Shown here one piece after another: positions 1 to 7,571 of a stretch of DNA of 64,000 nucleotides. Numbering within the stretch: the first letter of the stretch is position 1; every line of letters begins with the position of its first letter. The DNA is from Streptomyces roseifaciens. Its GTDB lineage: Bacteria; Actinomycetota; Actinomycetes; Streptomycetales; Streptomycetaceae. The stretch covers positions 2,400,530 through 2,464,529 of the forward strand of contig NZ_LNBE01000003.1 in assembly GCF_001445655.1 (NCBI RefSeq), given 5' to 3'. A program made the translations under genes and the position numbers. The notes beneath the pieces are model-generated. The model was not told the origin of the DNA and made no database searches. It saw only the letters and a list, made by a program, of their open reading frames with translations.

Positions 1-1111
1 GGCCCTTGTGCAGCCACAGCTGTCCCGCCTTCGGGGCGCGGTCCTTGCTCGCCTCGCTGTCTCTGGGGCCCTTGGCGCCACGGATGTTGGCGGCGTAGTA
101 GGCGTCGTCGCCCACGGCGACCGCCCCTTGGACGTAGGGCTTGGACAGCCAGTTCTCCTCGGACAGCCCGTCGACCAGATAGCCGGTCGGGGCCAGGCTC
201 CAGCGCACGACCCGTCCCCTGGGGCCGTCGTCCCGGAATTCGCTGACGACCAGGGAGTGGGGTTCGTTGCGGCGTGTGCGGTCCAGTGACAGCTGCGAGT
301 GCCGCAGCCTGCCGCCGCCGCGGTTCTCGTACAGGTGGTGCAGCGGGAGGACGTAGTCGTAGCCGAACGCCTTGCCCTTGTCCGCGCCCTCCACCTTGAC
401 CATCCGCGTGAGGTCGAAGGCGCTCACCCCGCCCTGTTTGAACGGAGCGAGCCGGCCGGGCAGGTTGGCGACGTAGAGGAAGTTCCCGATCCAGGCGACG
501 CCGCCCGCGTGCATGATCACCGGCTGGAAGGTGGCAGTGTCCGAGCCGTGCAGCTGGCTGGGCTCCACCAGCAGCACATGCTCGTAGCGCGGCCGCTTCG
601 GGTCACCGGTCACGTCGATGAAGCTGATCCGGGCGCCCCGGTTCTCGTAGTTCTTGTAGCCGTACCAGCTGACGGCGACGACCTTCCGGCCTTCCACGGT
701 GCCGCCGTAACCGTCGACGCTGGTGCTGATCCCCTGCGGATACCACTGGGTGGTCTTGCCGTCCAGCTGGCCGTGCGGGTCTTTGGTGTCCGGGTCCCAT
801 GAGAAGCCGTAGTCGAAGCCGGTCGGCTCCACGCCCCTGCCGGGCCCGTCACGCCAGTTGCCCACGGAGCCACCGGTGCGTGTCGCCTGGCGCAGCACGT
901 CCCTGACCAGGTCCGCGCGGGGCAGGCGGCGGCGCAGGGTATCGGCCGCGGCGGACCAGTTGCGGTGGTACTCCGAGGGGCTGAGCCGCATCGTCAGGGC
1001 GAAGTCGCCGGGCGCTGCCTGTGCCGTGGACGGTACGAGCAGACCGCCGGCGGTGGCGGCCAGGGGTGCCGCCGCCATGCCGCGCAGAATCGTTCTTCGT
1101 GTGGTGTCCAT
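1..1111 (-). CDS. Tat-secreted protein of unknown function, C-terminus outside the window
   Basis: The frame is open from ATG 1111 to the left edge, so about 370 codons are visible and the stop is missing. The N-terminus is a twin-arginine signal: RR at residues 5-6 (MDTTRRTIL), a hydrophobic Ala/Leu stretch, and an AQA cleavage site near residue 32. The mature part is rich in aromatic and Gly residues and repeats short hydrophobic strands (VVAVSWYGYKNYENRG, GVAWIGNFLYVANLPG), as expected for a beta-propeller-like exported protein. That fold is an inference; no catalytic motif was recognised. No clear Shine-Dalgarno precedes the start. GC3 is high throughout, and the competing frames on both strands give low-complexity Arg/Pro/Ala translations. 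Confidence 0.75.
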   Translation of the reverse strand, partial: MDTTRRTILRGMAAAPLAATAGGLLVPSTAQAAPGDFALTMRLSPSEYHRNWSAAADTLRRRLPRADLVRDVLRQATRTGGSVGNWRDGPGRGVEPTGFDYGFSWDPDTKDPHGQLDGKTTQWYPQGISTSVDGYGGTVEGRKVVAVSWYGYKNYENRGARISFIDVTGDPKRPRYEHVLLVEPSQLHGSDTATFQPVIMHAGGVAWIGNFLYVANLPGRLAPFKQGGVSAFDLTRMVKVEGADKGKAFGYDYVLPLHHLYENRGGGRLRHSQLSLDRTRRNEPHSLVVSEFRDDGPRGRVVRWSLAPTGYLVDGLSEENWLSKPYVQGAVAVGDDAYYAANIRGAKGPRDSEASKDRAPKAGQLWLHKG

Positions 1112-1195
1112 GACGAAGCACCGTAGGGGCGGAGCCCGATATTCGGTACGGGCATGACATCGGCGACCGCAGGAGATGACGGCCGCCACGGGCCG

Positions 1196-1345
1196 GGTCA
1201 TGGCTTGGGATATAGCGCATGGCTCCGCAGGGCGCGTAAATCAGCTGGTTGATCTCCGTGGCGTCGCTCGTCTGCCAGGTGTCGTTGAGCGGCCCGGTGA
1301 AGTGGCGGTTCACATAGGCGGTCTGCGACAACTCGGACGCCCCGT
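1196..1345 (-). pseudogene. Remnant of a DUF4360-type secreted protein (C-terminal part)
   Basis: A 50-codon stretch on the minus strand reads like the distal part of DUF4360 proteins. It has an aromatic/Thr-rich segment (YVNRHFTGPLNDTW) followed by an APCGAMR segment resembling the conserved 'W-S-P-C-G' region of that family. There is no start, no signal peptide and no family C-terminus; the frame runs on into unrelated codons. It lies directly behind the GNAT fragment in the same frame, so the two pieces were probably joined by deletion. Family assignment is by eye and tentative. Confidence 0.35.
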
Positions 1346-1410
1346 AACGGGGTATTCGTGGCCGAGTCCCACGTGCACGACTGGGCGGAGACTCACGTGA
1401 GGTGGACTTC

Positions 1411-1580
1411 GGCTTTTGTAGGTCGCCGGGCGCGGCAGGCAGCCCCGTGGCGGCGGTGAACCAGTCCTCGCACGCAATCAGCAGCTCCTGGACCTCGGGC
1501 TCGTCGTTCTCGCCGTCCAGCGGGCGCAGGGTGATGGCGCGCTCTCCCACCCGGATATTCTGGGATTCGCTCTCGGACAC
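1411..1580 (-). pseudogene. N-terminal fragment of a GNAT-like acetyltransferase
   Basis: Starts at GTG 1580 behind a good ribosome site (AGGGAGAG on the minus strand). The first 55 residues (MSESESQNIRVGERAITLRP...LLIACEDWFTAATGLPAAPGD) look like the beginning of a Streptomyces GNAT protein, with an 'ITLRPL' first strand and the acidic helix that follows. After residue ~56 the similarity stops abruptly and the frame continues into the DUF4360-like remnant. The acetyl-CoA binding motif (Q/R-x-x-G-x-G/A) is absent, so this cannot be a working acetyltransferase. Confidence 0.5.
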
Positions 1581-1910
1581 GACTCTCCCTGTGGCGGTTT
1601 GCAGTCACCAGGCTACGAACCGTTCGCGTACCGCGAGGATTCGTATGGCCGGTGTCGAAGGAAGAACGCGTGGATCGTGGCCGACCGAAGCAAGTGGCGG
1701 GGCATACATACTGGTCGAGCACCACAAGATCGCCGCGCTGGATCTCCGGCAGGCCCGCTCGGTGTACGCGAGGCACTGCCCACCATCTGGCCCTCAGTAT
1801 CTTCACGAATCGTCTTCACGGGTATTTAGCGGACCGGGTGTAGGGGCCGTCGGAGGGACCAGGCACACTCTTTGTGTCGCAGTCTCGTACACCAAGAGGA
1901 TGTTCCACGC

Positions 1911-2495
1911 ATGATTACGCTCAAAAAGGAAGACGGCCCGGCGGACCTGGACGGAGTGACGCATCTGTCCATCGGGGTGTCCTGGGACCCCACCGGCGGG
2001 AGCAGCGGCGGCGTGATGGGCGTGCTCCGCCGCAAGACCGGCACCGACCTCGACCTGATAGCCATCGCGATGCAGGGCGCGGACCCGGTCCGCCTGGCGG
2101 GCCTGGACTCCCTCGATCCGATGGGTAACGGCTCCGTGGTGCACAGCGGTGACAACCAGACCGGGCGCGGGGACGGCGACGACGAAACGGTGACGGTCGA
2201 GTTCGCCCGGGTTCCGGAGAACATCACGTCGATTGTTTTCGTCGCCGCCGCGTACAAGAAGGGCAGCTCCTTCCAGAAGGCGCGCAACATCAGCTTCAAG
2301 GTGTACGACGCGAGTGGGGGCAGTTCTCAGCAGGTTGCCGACATCTGGCCGAGCCTGCTCAGCAGTGACAACGGCTGTGCCGTGGCCAAGGCGGTGCGTG
2401 CCGGTGGCAGCTGGAAGCTTGAGGTGATCAATGTGACGGGGAAGATCAAGCAGGGCGACGAGCACGCCCTGATGCGCTTCGCCATCAGCAAGTAA
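1911..2495 (+). CDS. terD: TerD-family tellurium-resistance/stress protein
   Basis: A 194-aa protein of full family length. Start ATG 1911 follows AAGAGG; an in-frame start further upstream would add residues that do not fit the family N-terminus. TerD proteins are cytoplasmic Ca2+-binding beta-sandwich proteins of the ter stress network (tellurite, peroxide, phage and colicin tolerance); their exact activity is unknown. The acidic metal-binding loop is present around residues 80-92 (SGDNQTG...GDDE), as is the conserved C-terminal QGDEHALMRF. It stands alone here: the usual terBCDE partners are absent, although a TerC-like gene lies 12 kb away. A strong hairpin follows the stop, so it is probably monocistronic. 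Confidence 0.95.
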   Translation: MITLKKEDGPADLDGVTHLSIGVSWDPTGGSSGGVMGVLRRKTGTDLDLIAIAMQGADPVRLAGLDSLDPMGNGSVVHSGDNQTGRGDGDDETVTVEFARVPENITSIVFVAAAYKKGSSFQKARNISFKVYDASGGSSQQVADIWPSLLSSDNGCAVAKAVRAGGSWKLEVINVTGKIKQGDEHALMRFAISK

Positions 2496-2511
2496 TACGG
2501 GCGGGCTTCAT

Positions 2512-2544
2512 GCGGCCCGGAGGCCTGCCGGGCATCCGGGCCGC
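2512..2544 (+). terminator. Hairpin terminator after terD
   Basis: A perfect 10-bp stem, GCGGCCCGGA (2512-2521) with TCCGGGCCGC (2535-2544), starts 16 bp after the terD stop. No T-run follows, as is usual for Streptomyces terminators. It could also serve the convergent gene ending at 2724. Confidence 0.7.
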
Positions 2545-2723
2545 GTTCCTTACCCCTCGGGCCTGGCCGTCACCTTCGCCTGGCCGTCGTTCGAGGCCGG
2601 CGTACGGATCCAGCGCCGTGATCCCGATGCTGCCGGTCCGTCGGTGCCGCCGCCCGGGGGGCTTTCGTAAGGTGACCGGGGTGGGTGCCGACCCCCGTGC
2701 GGCACCCTGTAGTGCTGGGGCGT

Positions 2724-3299
2724 TTATGCGCCGGTGCGGGGCGGCAGCCAGTGGTGGGCGGTGAAGTCGCCCTTTTCCAGGGTTTCGAAGGGAGCGCTGC
2801 TCACGCACTTGCCGACACTGTTGACCGGGAGGCCGTCCATGGCCCAGCTGTAGCCGAGCCGGTCCTTCTTTCCGCCCTTGCCACCGTCGAGGATGGTGAA
2901 GCCGAATCGTTTGCCTTTCAGTTCGGCAGCAGAAGGCATCGGTATGCCCGGTGCGACCTTGACCTGGGCGTCGGTGACGACCCCGGTCGCCACGGCGACC
3001 GGTCCGCCGGTCAGCAGGCAATCGATGCGCCCCTTGAACCGCACGTCGAATTCCTTGCCGAACCGGTGGCTGACATCGAAGGTCCCACGGGCTTTGTCCG
3101 CGAACCCGTGCGCGTCGATGGCGAAGTGGACGTCGTCGCCCGGATTCCGCTGCAGCTTGGCAGAGCCGACGACGGAGGGCTCGTCCTTGGTTTGTGCTGC
3201 GGCTGTCCCGCTGGTCGTCGTGACGCCGGCCACGACGGCTGCGCACATGCCCAGGGAGACGGCAACGGTGGCAAGGGAACGGCGGCGTATCTGGGGCAT
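2724..3299 (-). CDS. Small secreted protein of unknown function (191 aa)
   Basis: ATG 3299 is preceded by GGAGGATCA, an excellent ribosome site. Residues 1-36 form a Sec-type signal: MPQIRRRSL, a hydrophobic stretch, then cleavage near TAAAQT. The mature protein is about 155 aa, alternating beta-type segments with charged loops (DVHFAIDAHGFADKARGTF, SHRFGKEFDVRFKGRIDC). It has two Cys (IDCLL and VGKCV) that could form a disulfide. No enzyme motif is visible. It is convergent with terD and has no close partner. The family is not recognised beyond a Streptomyces-type exported small protein. Confidence 0.8.
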   Translation of the reverse strand: MPQIRRRSLATVAVSLGMCAAVVAGVTTTSGTAAAQTKDEPSVVGSAKLQRNPGDDVHFAIDAHGFADKARGTFDVSHRFGKEFDVRFKGRIDCLLTGGPVAVATGVVTDAQVKVAPGIPMPSAAELKGKRFGFTILDGGKGGKKDRLGYSWAMDGLPVNSVGKCVSSAPFETLEKGDFTAHHWLPPRTGA

Positions 3300-3891
3300 T
3301 GATCCTCCTGATGGAAAGAGGAGCGGCTGGGTCCGGGAGGCCCCGCGTTTGGCATGACCCCCGGCCGCTCACATTCAGGCTGCCGTCTCTCGCACCTCAA
3401 CCGCGTCATCTCTCGGACGGTTTCCTCTCCGCCGCACGGTGGAACAGCGTTCCTCCTTCACGGCGACACCGCTCTCCCATCTCAGCGGTATGGAAGCCCG
3501 GGTGACGTCGGCGTGGCCGGAGGAGTCGACGGTGATGGGCACGGCACTCCGGTGCGCGCGCCTGCGGGGATGGCCTTCTTGCTGACCGGGTCGACTACGG
3601 ACGCCGCTTTGGGTACCTGGACACCCTGACGGGGCCCGCCGGGCCCAGTCAGGCGGGCCCAGTCCGGTGGGGTGGCCGGTGGCGACGACCGGGTGCCCGC
3701 CCGTTTCGCCCGGCCTGTGGTGAACGGCTTCGGCCGGACGTCGGCTCGCGGGCCTGGTTCTGATCGGCGGTGTGCCGCTCCAGGCAGTGGTGTCAGGCCC
3801 TGATGGGTGGGTGTGCGGTGGGGGAGTTGTCTCGGGCGCCGGGTGCCTTGCCCGGCTGGCTCGTGTGTTTGGGGTGTGTGGGGTTGCTGTT
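3300..3891. other. 590-bp stretch without a recognisable intact gene
   Basis: No frame combines a plausible start, ribosome site and GC3 bias over this stretch. A short minus-strand segment around 3480-3640 gives protein-like translations in two different frames (VVDPVSKKAIPAG, then VTVDSSGHADVTRASIPLRW-like), which suggests a frameshifted gene remnant of unknown family. The rest looks non-coding. Confidence 0.4.
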
Positions 3892-4260
3892 TCAACCCGT
3901 CTCGTACGCGGTTCTGGCCTCGACGATCTCCGGTAGGTGCCTGCGGGACCAGTCGCAGGCGGTGTCCAGCGGCCCGAGCAGTGAGCGGCCGAGCGCGGTC
4001 AGTTCGTACACCACGCGGGGCGGGTTCTCGTCGTGGACGGTCCGGGTCAGGAAGCCGTTGCGTTCCATTGAGCGGAGGGTCTCGGTGAGCACCTTGGGGG
4101 TGATCCAGTGCAGCGGGACGCGCAGCTCGGAGAACCGGCGCGGGCCGCTCTCCAGGCAGCGCAATACCATCCCGGTCCACTTGTCGCCGACACGGAACGG
4201 CTGCGCCCGGTCGGAGCAATCAGGATCGTCGAACATCTCTGCGTTCAATGGTGTGCTCAC
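3892..4260 (-). CDS. HxlR-family winged-helix transcriptional regulator
   Basis: At 122 aa this has normal family length. HxlR proteins are small dimeric winged-helix regulators, often redox- or electrophile-responsive, that usually control an adjacent divergent oxidoreductase. The family core is present: a C-terminal HTH with a 'GDKWTGMVLRCLESGPRRFSEL' type helix pair, then 'ITPKVLTETLRSMERNGFLTR' and 'VVYELTALGRSLLGPLD'. One Cys sits early (DPDCSDRA), as in thiol-sensing members. It is divergent from the SDR gene starting at 4323, and the 62-bp gap holds an operator-like TAC-N7-GTA site. It probably represses its own promoter and the SDR promoter. Confidence 0.9.
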   Translation of the reverse strand: MSTPLNAEMFDDPDCSDRAQPFRVGDKWTGMVLRCLESGPRRFSELRVPLHWITPKVLTETLRSMERNGFLTRTVHDENPPRVVYELTALGRSLLGPLDTACDWSRRHLPEIVEARTAYETG

Positions 4261-4279
4261 CTGCCCGACGCTAGCCCAG

Positions 4280-4292
4280 TACCTTTGCAGTA
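4280..4292. promoter_or_regulatory. Candidate HxlR operator
   Basis: TACCTTTGCAGTA has the TAC-N7-GTA dyad reported for HxlR/YodB-type regulators and lies midway between the divergent HxlR and SDR genes. This is inference from position and symmetry; only one copy is seen. Confidence 0.4.
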
Positions 4293-4322
4293 ACCAGGCA
4301 CCCCCGTCCTAGTGTCACCGGC

Positions 4323-4985
4323 ATGAGCAACGACATCATCATTTTCGGAGCAGGCGGACGGGTCGGCCGAGCGGCGGTGGCGGAGGCGGTGACCCGCGGT
4401 CACCGAGTGACAGCGGTGGTCCGTGACCCCGCGAAGTACCAGGACCTGGGCGGCGACCGCGTCGCCGTCGTACAGGGAGATGTGACCGATCCGCGGTCGG
4501 TGGCGGCCCTGGCCGCAGGCCATGGCGCGGCACTCAACGCATCGGTGCGCCTCGACATCGGTTCGGAGGAGTACTTCACCGCGGCGGCGAGCGCGTTGAT
4601 CGCGGGATTGGCGGAGGCAGGAGTACGGAGGTTGCTGACTATGGGCATCGCAACCACACTGGAGACGGCCCCGGGCGTACGGATCATGGACGGGCCGGAG
4701 TTCCCCGAGGCGTGGCGGGCCTTTGCACAGGGGCATGTGGCGGAATACGAGCTTCTCTCCACGGCCGGCCCGGACCTCGACTGGCTGATGGTCGTGCCGC
4801 CGCTGGATCTGAACGCGGACGCCGAATCCACCGGCAGTTACCGGACGGCGGTCGGAACGGTACTGGACGGTCCGGGCCGGATCTCGCACGCGGACCTCGC
4901 GATCGCCGTGCTGGACGAGATCGAGACGCCGCGCCACAGCCGCGTGCAGTTGGCAGTAACGACGGCTGCTGCCCGCAAGTCTTGA
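4323..4985 (+). CDS. NAD(P)-binding atypical SDR (NmrA/epimerase-like)
   Basis: A 220-aa Rossmann protein. Residues 5-15 (IIIFGAGGRVG) form the first strand and glycine-rich NAD(P) loop, followed by DVTDPRSVAALAAGH and the variable C-terminal half of atypical SDRs (NAD(P)H-binding, PF13460-like). These proteins act on small electrophiles or quinones or serve as redox sensors; the substrate here cannot be read. The start is the ATG that gives the correct first beta-strand. No Shine-Dalgarno is visible, so it may be leaderless. It is divergently paired with an HxlR regulator, the usual arrangement for this family. Confidence 0.88.
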   Translation: MSNDIIIFGAGGRVGRAAVAEAVTRGHRVTAVVRDPAKYQDLGGDRVAVVQGDVTDPRSVAALAAGHGAALNASVRLDIGSEEYFTAAASALIAGLAEAGVRRLLTMGIATTLETAPGVRIMDGPEFPEAWRAFAQGHVAEYELLSTAGPDLDWLMVVPPLDLNADAESTGSYRTAVGTVLDGPGRISHADLAIAVLDEIETPRHSRVQLAVTTAAARKS

Positions 4986-5039
4986 CGATAGGTTCAAGTA
5001 TGTCCTCGTGTTGCCGGTCTGCCCGTGCCCCTTGCGGCC

Positions 5040-5240
5040 ATGGGCGGACCGGACAGGGCGGGGGTTGCCGTCCCCGATGAGAAGTTCGGCGTGGCCGCCG
5101 GTCGGCAGCAGCACGGCTTTCCATGCCGGCAGCCTGCGGTGGGCGACGCGGAACCGGCGGGGCTCGGCGAACATCGTCGCCTCGGGACCGGAGGCGAAGA
5201 CGAGGCGGCGATCGTTTAGTTCAAGTGCCCAGGCACGAGG
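5040..5240 (-). pseudogene. Short coding-like remnant, family unknown
   Basis: A GC3-rich minus-strand stretch translates to a plausible protein segment (LELNDRRLVFASGPEATMFA, then AWKAVLLPTGGHAELLIGDG). It has no ribosome site or family-like N-terminus, and it dissolves into poor codons on the downstream side. It reads antisense to the gap between the SDR and the DoxX remnant. No family was recognised. Confidence 0.25.
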
Positions 5241-5255
5241 TGAACGGATCACCGT

Positions 5256-5428
5256 GCCGTGCACGCCATCGCTGCCGCCGGGTTGACGGTGTTCCTGGTC
5301 CTCACGGGGGTCATGCACTTCTGCTCCCCGGCTACTTCCGCATGCTGGTACCCGTATGGCTCCACCGGGAGCGGCTCGCGCCTCGTGGCCGTCAGTGGGG
5401 CGGCGGAGGTCATGGTGGGTGCGGGTTA
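5256..5428 (+). pseudogene. DoxX-like membrane protein remnant truncated by an IS
   Basis: The segment reads as the N-terminal part of a small DoxX-family membrane protein: AAGLTVFLVLTGVMHF (first membrane helix), YFRMLVPVWL in a second frame, then LVAVSGAAEVMVGAG back in the first frame. Two indels that compensate each other therefore lie inside this short stretch. The gene stops at the left inverted repeat of the IS5-type element (5429), and no continuation was recognised beyond 6950. It is non-functional; complete members have four helices in about 120-130 aa. Confidence 0.55.
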
Positions 5429-5450
5429 GGGCCTCTCTTCTGGATCACCG
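5429..5450 (+). repeat. Left terminal inverted repeat of the IS5-type element
   Basis: Begins GGGCCTCTC and ends GGATCACCG. It pairs with 6927-6948 with two mismatches and is preceded by TA. The transposase stop codon lies inside it. Confidence 0.75.
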
Positions 5451-6288
5451 TGCTGACCATAAGAAGATGCCTGTGAGGTGGAGTCCGGCCAGGTAGATGG
5501 TGGCGGTCTTCTCGTATCGGGTTGCGATGCCGCACCATTGTTTGAGGCGATTGATGCCGTGTTCGACGGTGTTGCGTTTTGTGTACGCCTCGCGGTCGAA
5601 CCCAGGGGGCCTGCCGCCCTGGCTGCCGCGCCGTTTGCGGTGTGCACGCTGGTCGGCGGGGGTCGGGATCACTGCTCGGATCCCACGCTTGCGCAGGTGA
5701 TCGCGGATGGCCCGGGTTGAGTACGCCTTATCGGCCAGGACTGTGACCGGCCGTGTCCGGGGGCGTCCCGTGGGCCGGGGAACACGTAGTGCGGCCATGA
5801 CCCGTTCGAAGGCCGGTGCGTCTCCGGCCTGGCCCGGGGTGAGGACAAAGGCCAAGGGGTGGCATCGGCCATCCGTAGCCATATGGATCTTCGTCGTCAA
5901 CCTGCCACGGGACCGGCCGAGGGCATGGTCTGCCGACTCGCTGCCGGGGCCCCCTTTTACGGGCCCCGGCAGCGTGCTGGTGGGCACGCACGATGGTGGA
6001 GTCCACCGCGATCACCCAGTCCAGATTGCCTTCGGCATCAGCCTGGGCAAGCAGAGCCGTGAAGACCCGTTCCCAGGTGCCGTCGATCGCCCAGTTCCGT
6101 AGGCGGGTGTACGCGCTCTTCCATGAGCCATACCGTTCGGGCAAGTGAGCCCACTGCGAACCGGTCTGGAACTTCCAGGCGATCGCATCGATCATCTGAC
6201 GGTGGTCACGCCACCGGCCACCCCGCTTGGGCGTCCGGTCGGGCAGTAGCGGCTCGATCCGCAGCCACTGCGCATCAGTCAACGGCAC
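5445..6288 (-). CDS. IS5-family DDE transposase in two overlapping frames
   Basis: The first frame (6288 to 5728) carries the N-terminal DUF4096-type region (LTDAQWLRIEPLLPDR) and the first catalytic Asp (VIAVDSTIVRAH). The second (5987 to 5445) carries the second Asp (VTVLADKAYS) and the Glu region (NTVEHGINRLKQW). Together they give a normal ~270-aa transposase. The change of frame occurs at an A4G5 run near 5950-5960, either programmed frameshifting, known in this group, or a one-base indel. The start may be GTG 6288; no ribosome site is seen. The product acts on the 22-bp ends described separately. Confidence 0.85.
5942..5971 (-). promoter_or_regulatory. Hairpin with homopolymer slip site in its loop
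   Basis: An 11-bp perfect stem (5942-5952 with 5961-5971, TGCCGGGGCCC and its complement) encloses an 8-nt loop. Read on the minus strand, the loop and adjoining stem base make the A4G5 run where the two transposase frames meet. It could be a frameshift element or a site prone to indels. Confidence 0.4.
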
Positions 6289-6325
6289 GCTGGTCCAACG
6301 ACCAGGCCCTCCGAAGGGAATTGTC

Positions 6326-6823
6326 TTAGCCGGCGCCTCCCCATCCGGATCCGGTGCCGACCGTGATGCTGAACTGGCGGCCGGCCTCCGTGTACTCCTC
6401 GTCGCCCAGGAACACCGCGCTGCCGCCGGCCATGAGTTCCTGAACCGCGGACGGGCCGAGGTTCATCGCCGCATCGGTTACCGCTTCGCCCTGCTCGTCG
6501 GTCCATGCCGATGCCAGCAGGCGATGGGATGCGGAGTAGAACTCCACCTTTCTTCCGATGACGGGGATGCCTCTGGTGTCGGTCAAGTGCGCGTACAAAC
6601 CCGTGAGCTGCATCGTCAGGGGGTTGAAATGCGCTTGGCTGACCACCATTTTGGTGGCCCTGCGATGCTCGGGGTCATGATGGATGGCCCCATGCCCATC
6701 GCCATGGGTCGCCTCGGCGGCGTAAGGGGAGGAGGGCGAAAGGGCGACGGCGTGCGCGGGGATGGACGTGCCGAGAGCTGCCCCAACCAGGAGGGCAGCA
6801 GCGGCAACACGGCGTGTTGTCAT
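6326..6823 (-). CDS. Secreted protein with bacterial Ig-like fold, probable IS passenger
   Basis: A 165-aa product. Residues 1-26 are a Sec signal (MTTRRVAAAALLVG...IPAHA). The mature C-terminal half reads like an invasin/Big-type Ig domain: AHLTDTRGIPVIGRKVEFYS, then WTDEQGEAVTDAA, the classic 'L-x-D-x-x-G-x-P-V-x-G-x-x-V-x-F ... T-D-x-x-G' pattern. A His-rich linker (GDGHGAIHHDPEHRR) precedes it. Function is unknown; adhesion or matrix binding is a guess. It reads toward the transposase gene, and both lie inside the outer inverted repeats. Confidence 0.75.
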   Translation of the reverse strand: MTTRRVAAAALLVGAALGTSIPAHAVALSPSSPYAAEATHGDGHGAIHHDPEHRRATKMVVSQAHFNPLTMQLTGLYAHLTDTRGIPVIGRKVEFYSASHRLLASAWTDEQGEAVTDAAMNLGPSAVQELMAGGSAVFLGDEEYTEAGRQFSITVGTGSGWGGAG

Positions 6824-6926
6824 ACCCCTGCTAACGCCGCACAGCCCTCAACGGTGCATCTTGTCATCCTTTCCGACTACGCCAGCCAAGGGCTCCCTTG
6901 ACCCGGAAAACTTCCCGTATCCGAGA

Positions 6927-6948
6927 CGGTGATCCAAAGGAGAGGCCC
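6927..6948 (-). repeat. Right terminal inverted repeat of the IS5-type element
   Basis: This is the reverse complement of the left end with two mismatches, followed by TA. It lies about 100 bp upstream of the passenger gene start, so it may also overlap that gene's promoter region. Confidence 0.7.
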
Positions 6949-7059
6949 TAGTCCTGTGGCCGGGAAGGTTCACCGGCTTGCCGGGCGTAGGGGAGGCGTA
7001 GGCGTACAGGAATTGAGAAGGTGATCTGTATCCTCTTCGCACGCCGTTCGGGAGGAAGC

Positions 7060-7403
7060 ATGGGGCAGGCTGGACGACGGCTGAGATTCACTGCGTGGGC
7101 CATGGGGTCGGCTGACCTGATCCTGCTGGTGGGGGCAGCGGTGCTCCTCAGGATCGGAAGCCGCTGGCCGAGCCGTATGTCAAGAGTGGTGATCCATCCG
7201 GTATGGCTCCCCGGTACGACGTGGTGATCCCGGAGGGACGGCTCTTCCTGCTCGGCGACTACCGCGCAAACTCCAACGACTCCCGCTATTTCCTCAGCGA
7301 ACAGTCAGACACGGTTGAGGCAAGCACGGTTCAGGCACGGGCCCTCCATGACCGCACGGGCCTCCTCGGTCTGATGCTGGCGGCGCTGCTCGGGGGCTCC
7401 TGA
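7060..7403 (+). pseudogene. Type I signal peptidase (S26) remnant
   Basis: The start reads MGQAGRRLRF, a hydrophobic segment (LILLVGAAVLL), and then, in another frame from about 7160, AEPYVKSGDPSG. The conserved late box follows: VVIPEGRLFLLGDYRANSNDSRYF, matching 'P-E-G-x-x-F-x-L-G-D-N-x-x-x-S-x-D-S-R' of S26 peptidases. The middle of the enzyme, including the Ser box (GxSMxPT) and the Lys region, is missing and the two parts are in different frames. It cannot be active. Length is about a third to a half of a normal enzyme. Confidence 0.6.
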
Positions 7404-7571
7404 CGGTCACCGCGCTGGTGTTGAGGAACGTTGCTCGAGCCGTACGGCGGCGCAGCAGGCCGGCGCCTGTGCTGCCGGCGTGCGCCTGATTCGGCGGGCC
7501 CGGGACGCGGGCGGCGCGGAAGCCCGTCACCCTCCAGGAGCGTTGTCAGTGGGCCGGGCGAAGGTGAGGTC

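Larger units (their letters stand above)
5429..6948. mobile_element. IS5-type element (IS427-like) enclosing a passenger gene
   Basis: The outer ends are 22-bp inverted repeats at 5429-5450 and 6927-6948 (20 of 22 identical; both begin GGGCCTCTC). Each is flanked by TA (5427-5428 and 6949-6950), the 2-bp target duplication expected for this subgroup. Inside are a two-frame transposase (5445-6288, minus) and a signal-peptide-bearing protein (6326-6823, minus). A poorer third repeat-like end lies at 6284-6309, just upstream of the transposase start (19 of 27 positions match the left end), and has no TA flank. The boundaries therefore favour a 1520-bp mobile unit carrying the secreted-protein gene. 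Confidence 0.7.

Noticed and set aside
6284..6309. Inner repeat-like sequence as the right end of the IS5-type element
   Set aside because: It matches the left end at only 19 of 27 positions and is not followed by TA, whereas 6927-6948 matches at 20 of 22 and is followed by TA.
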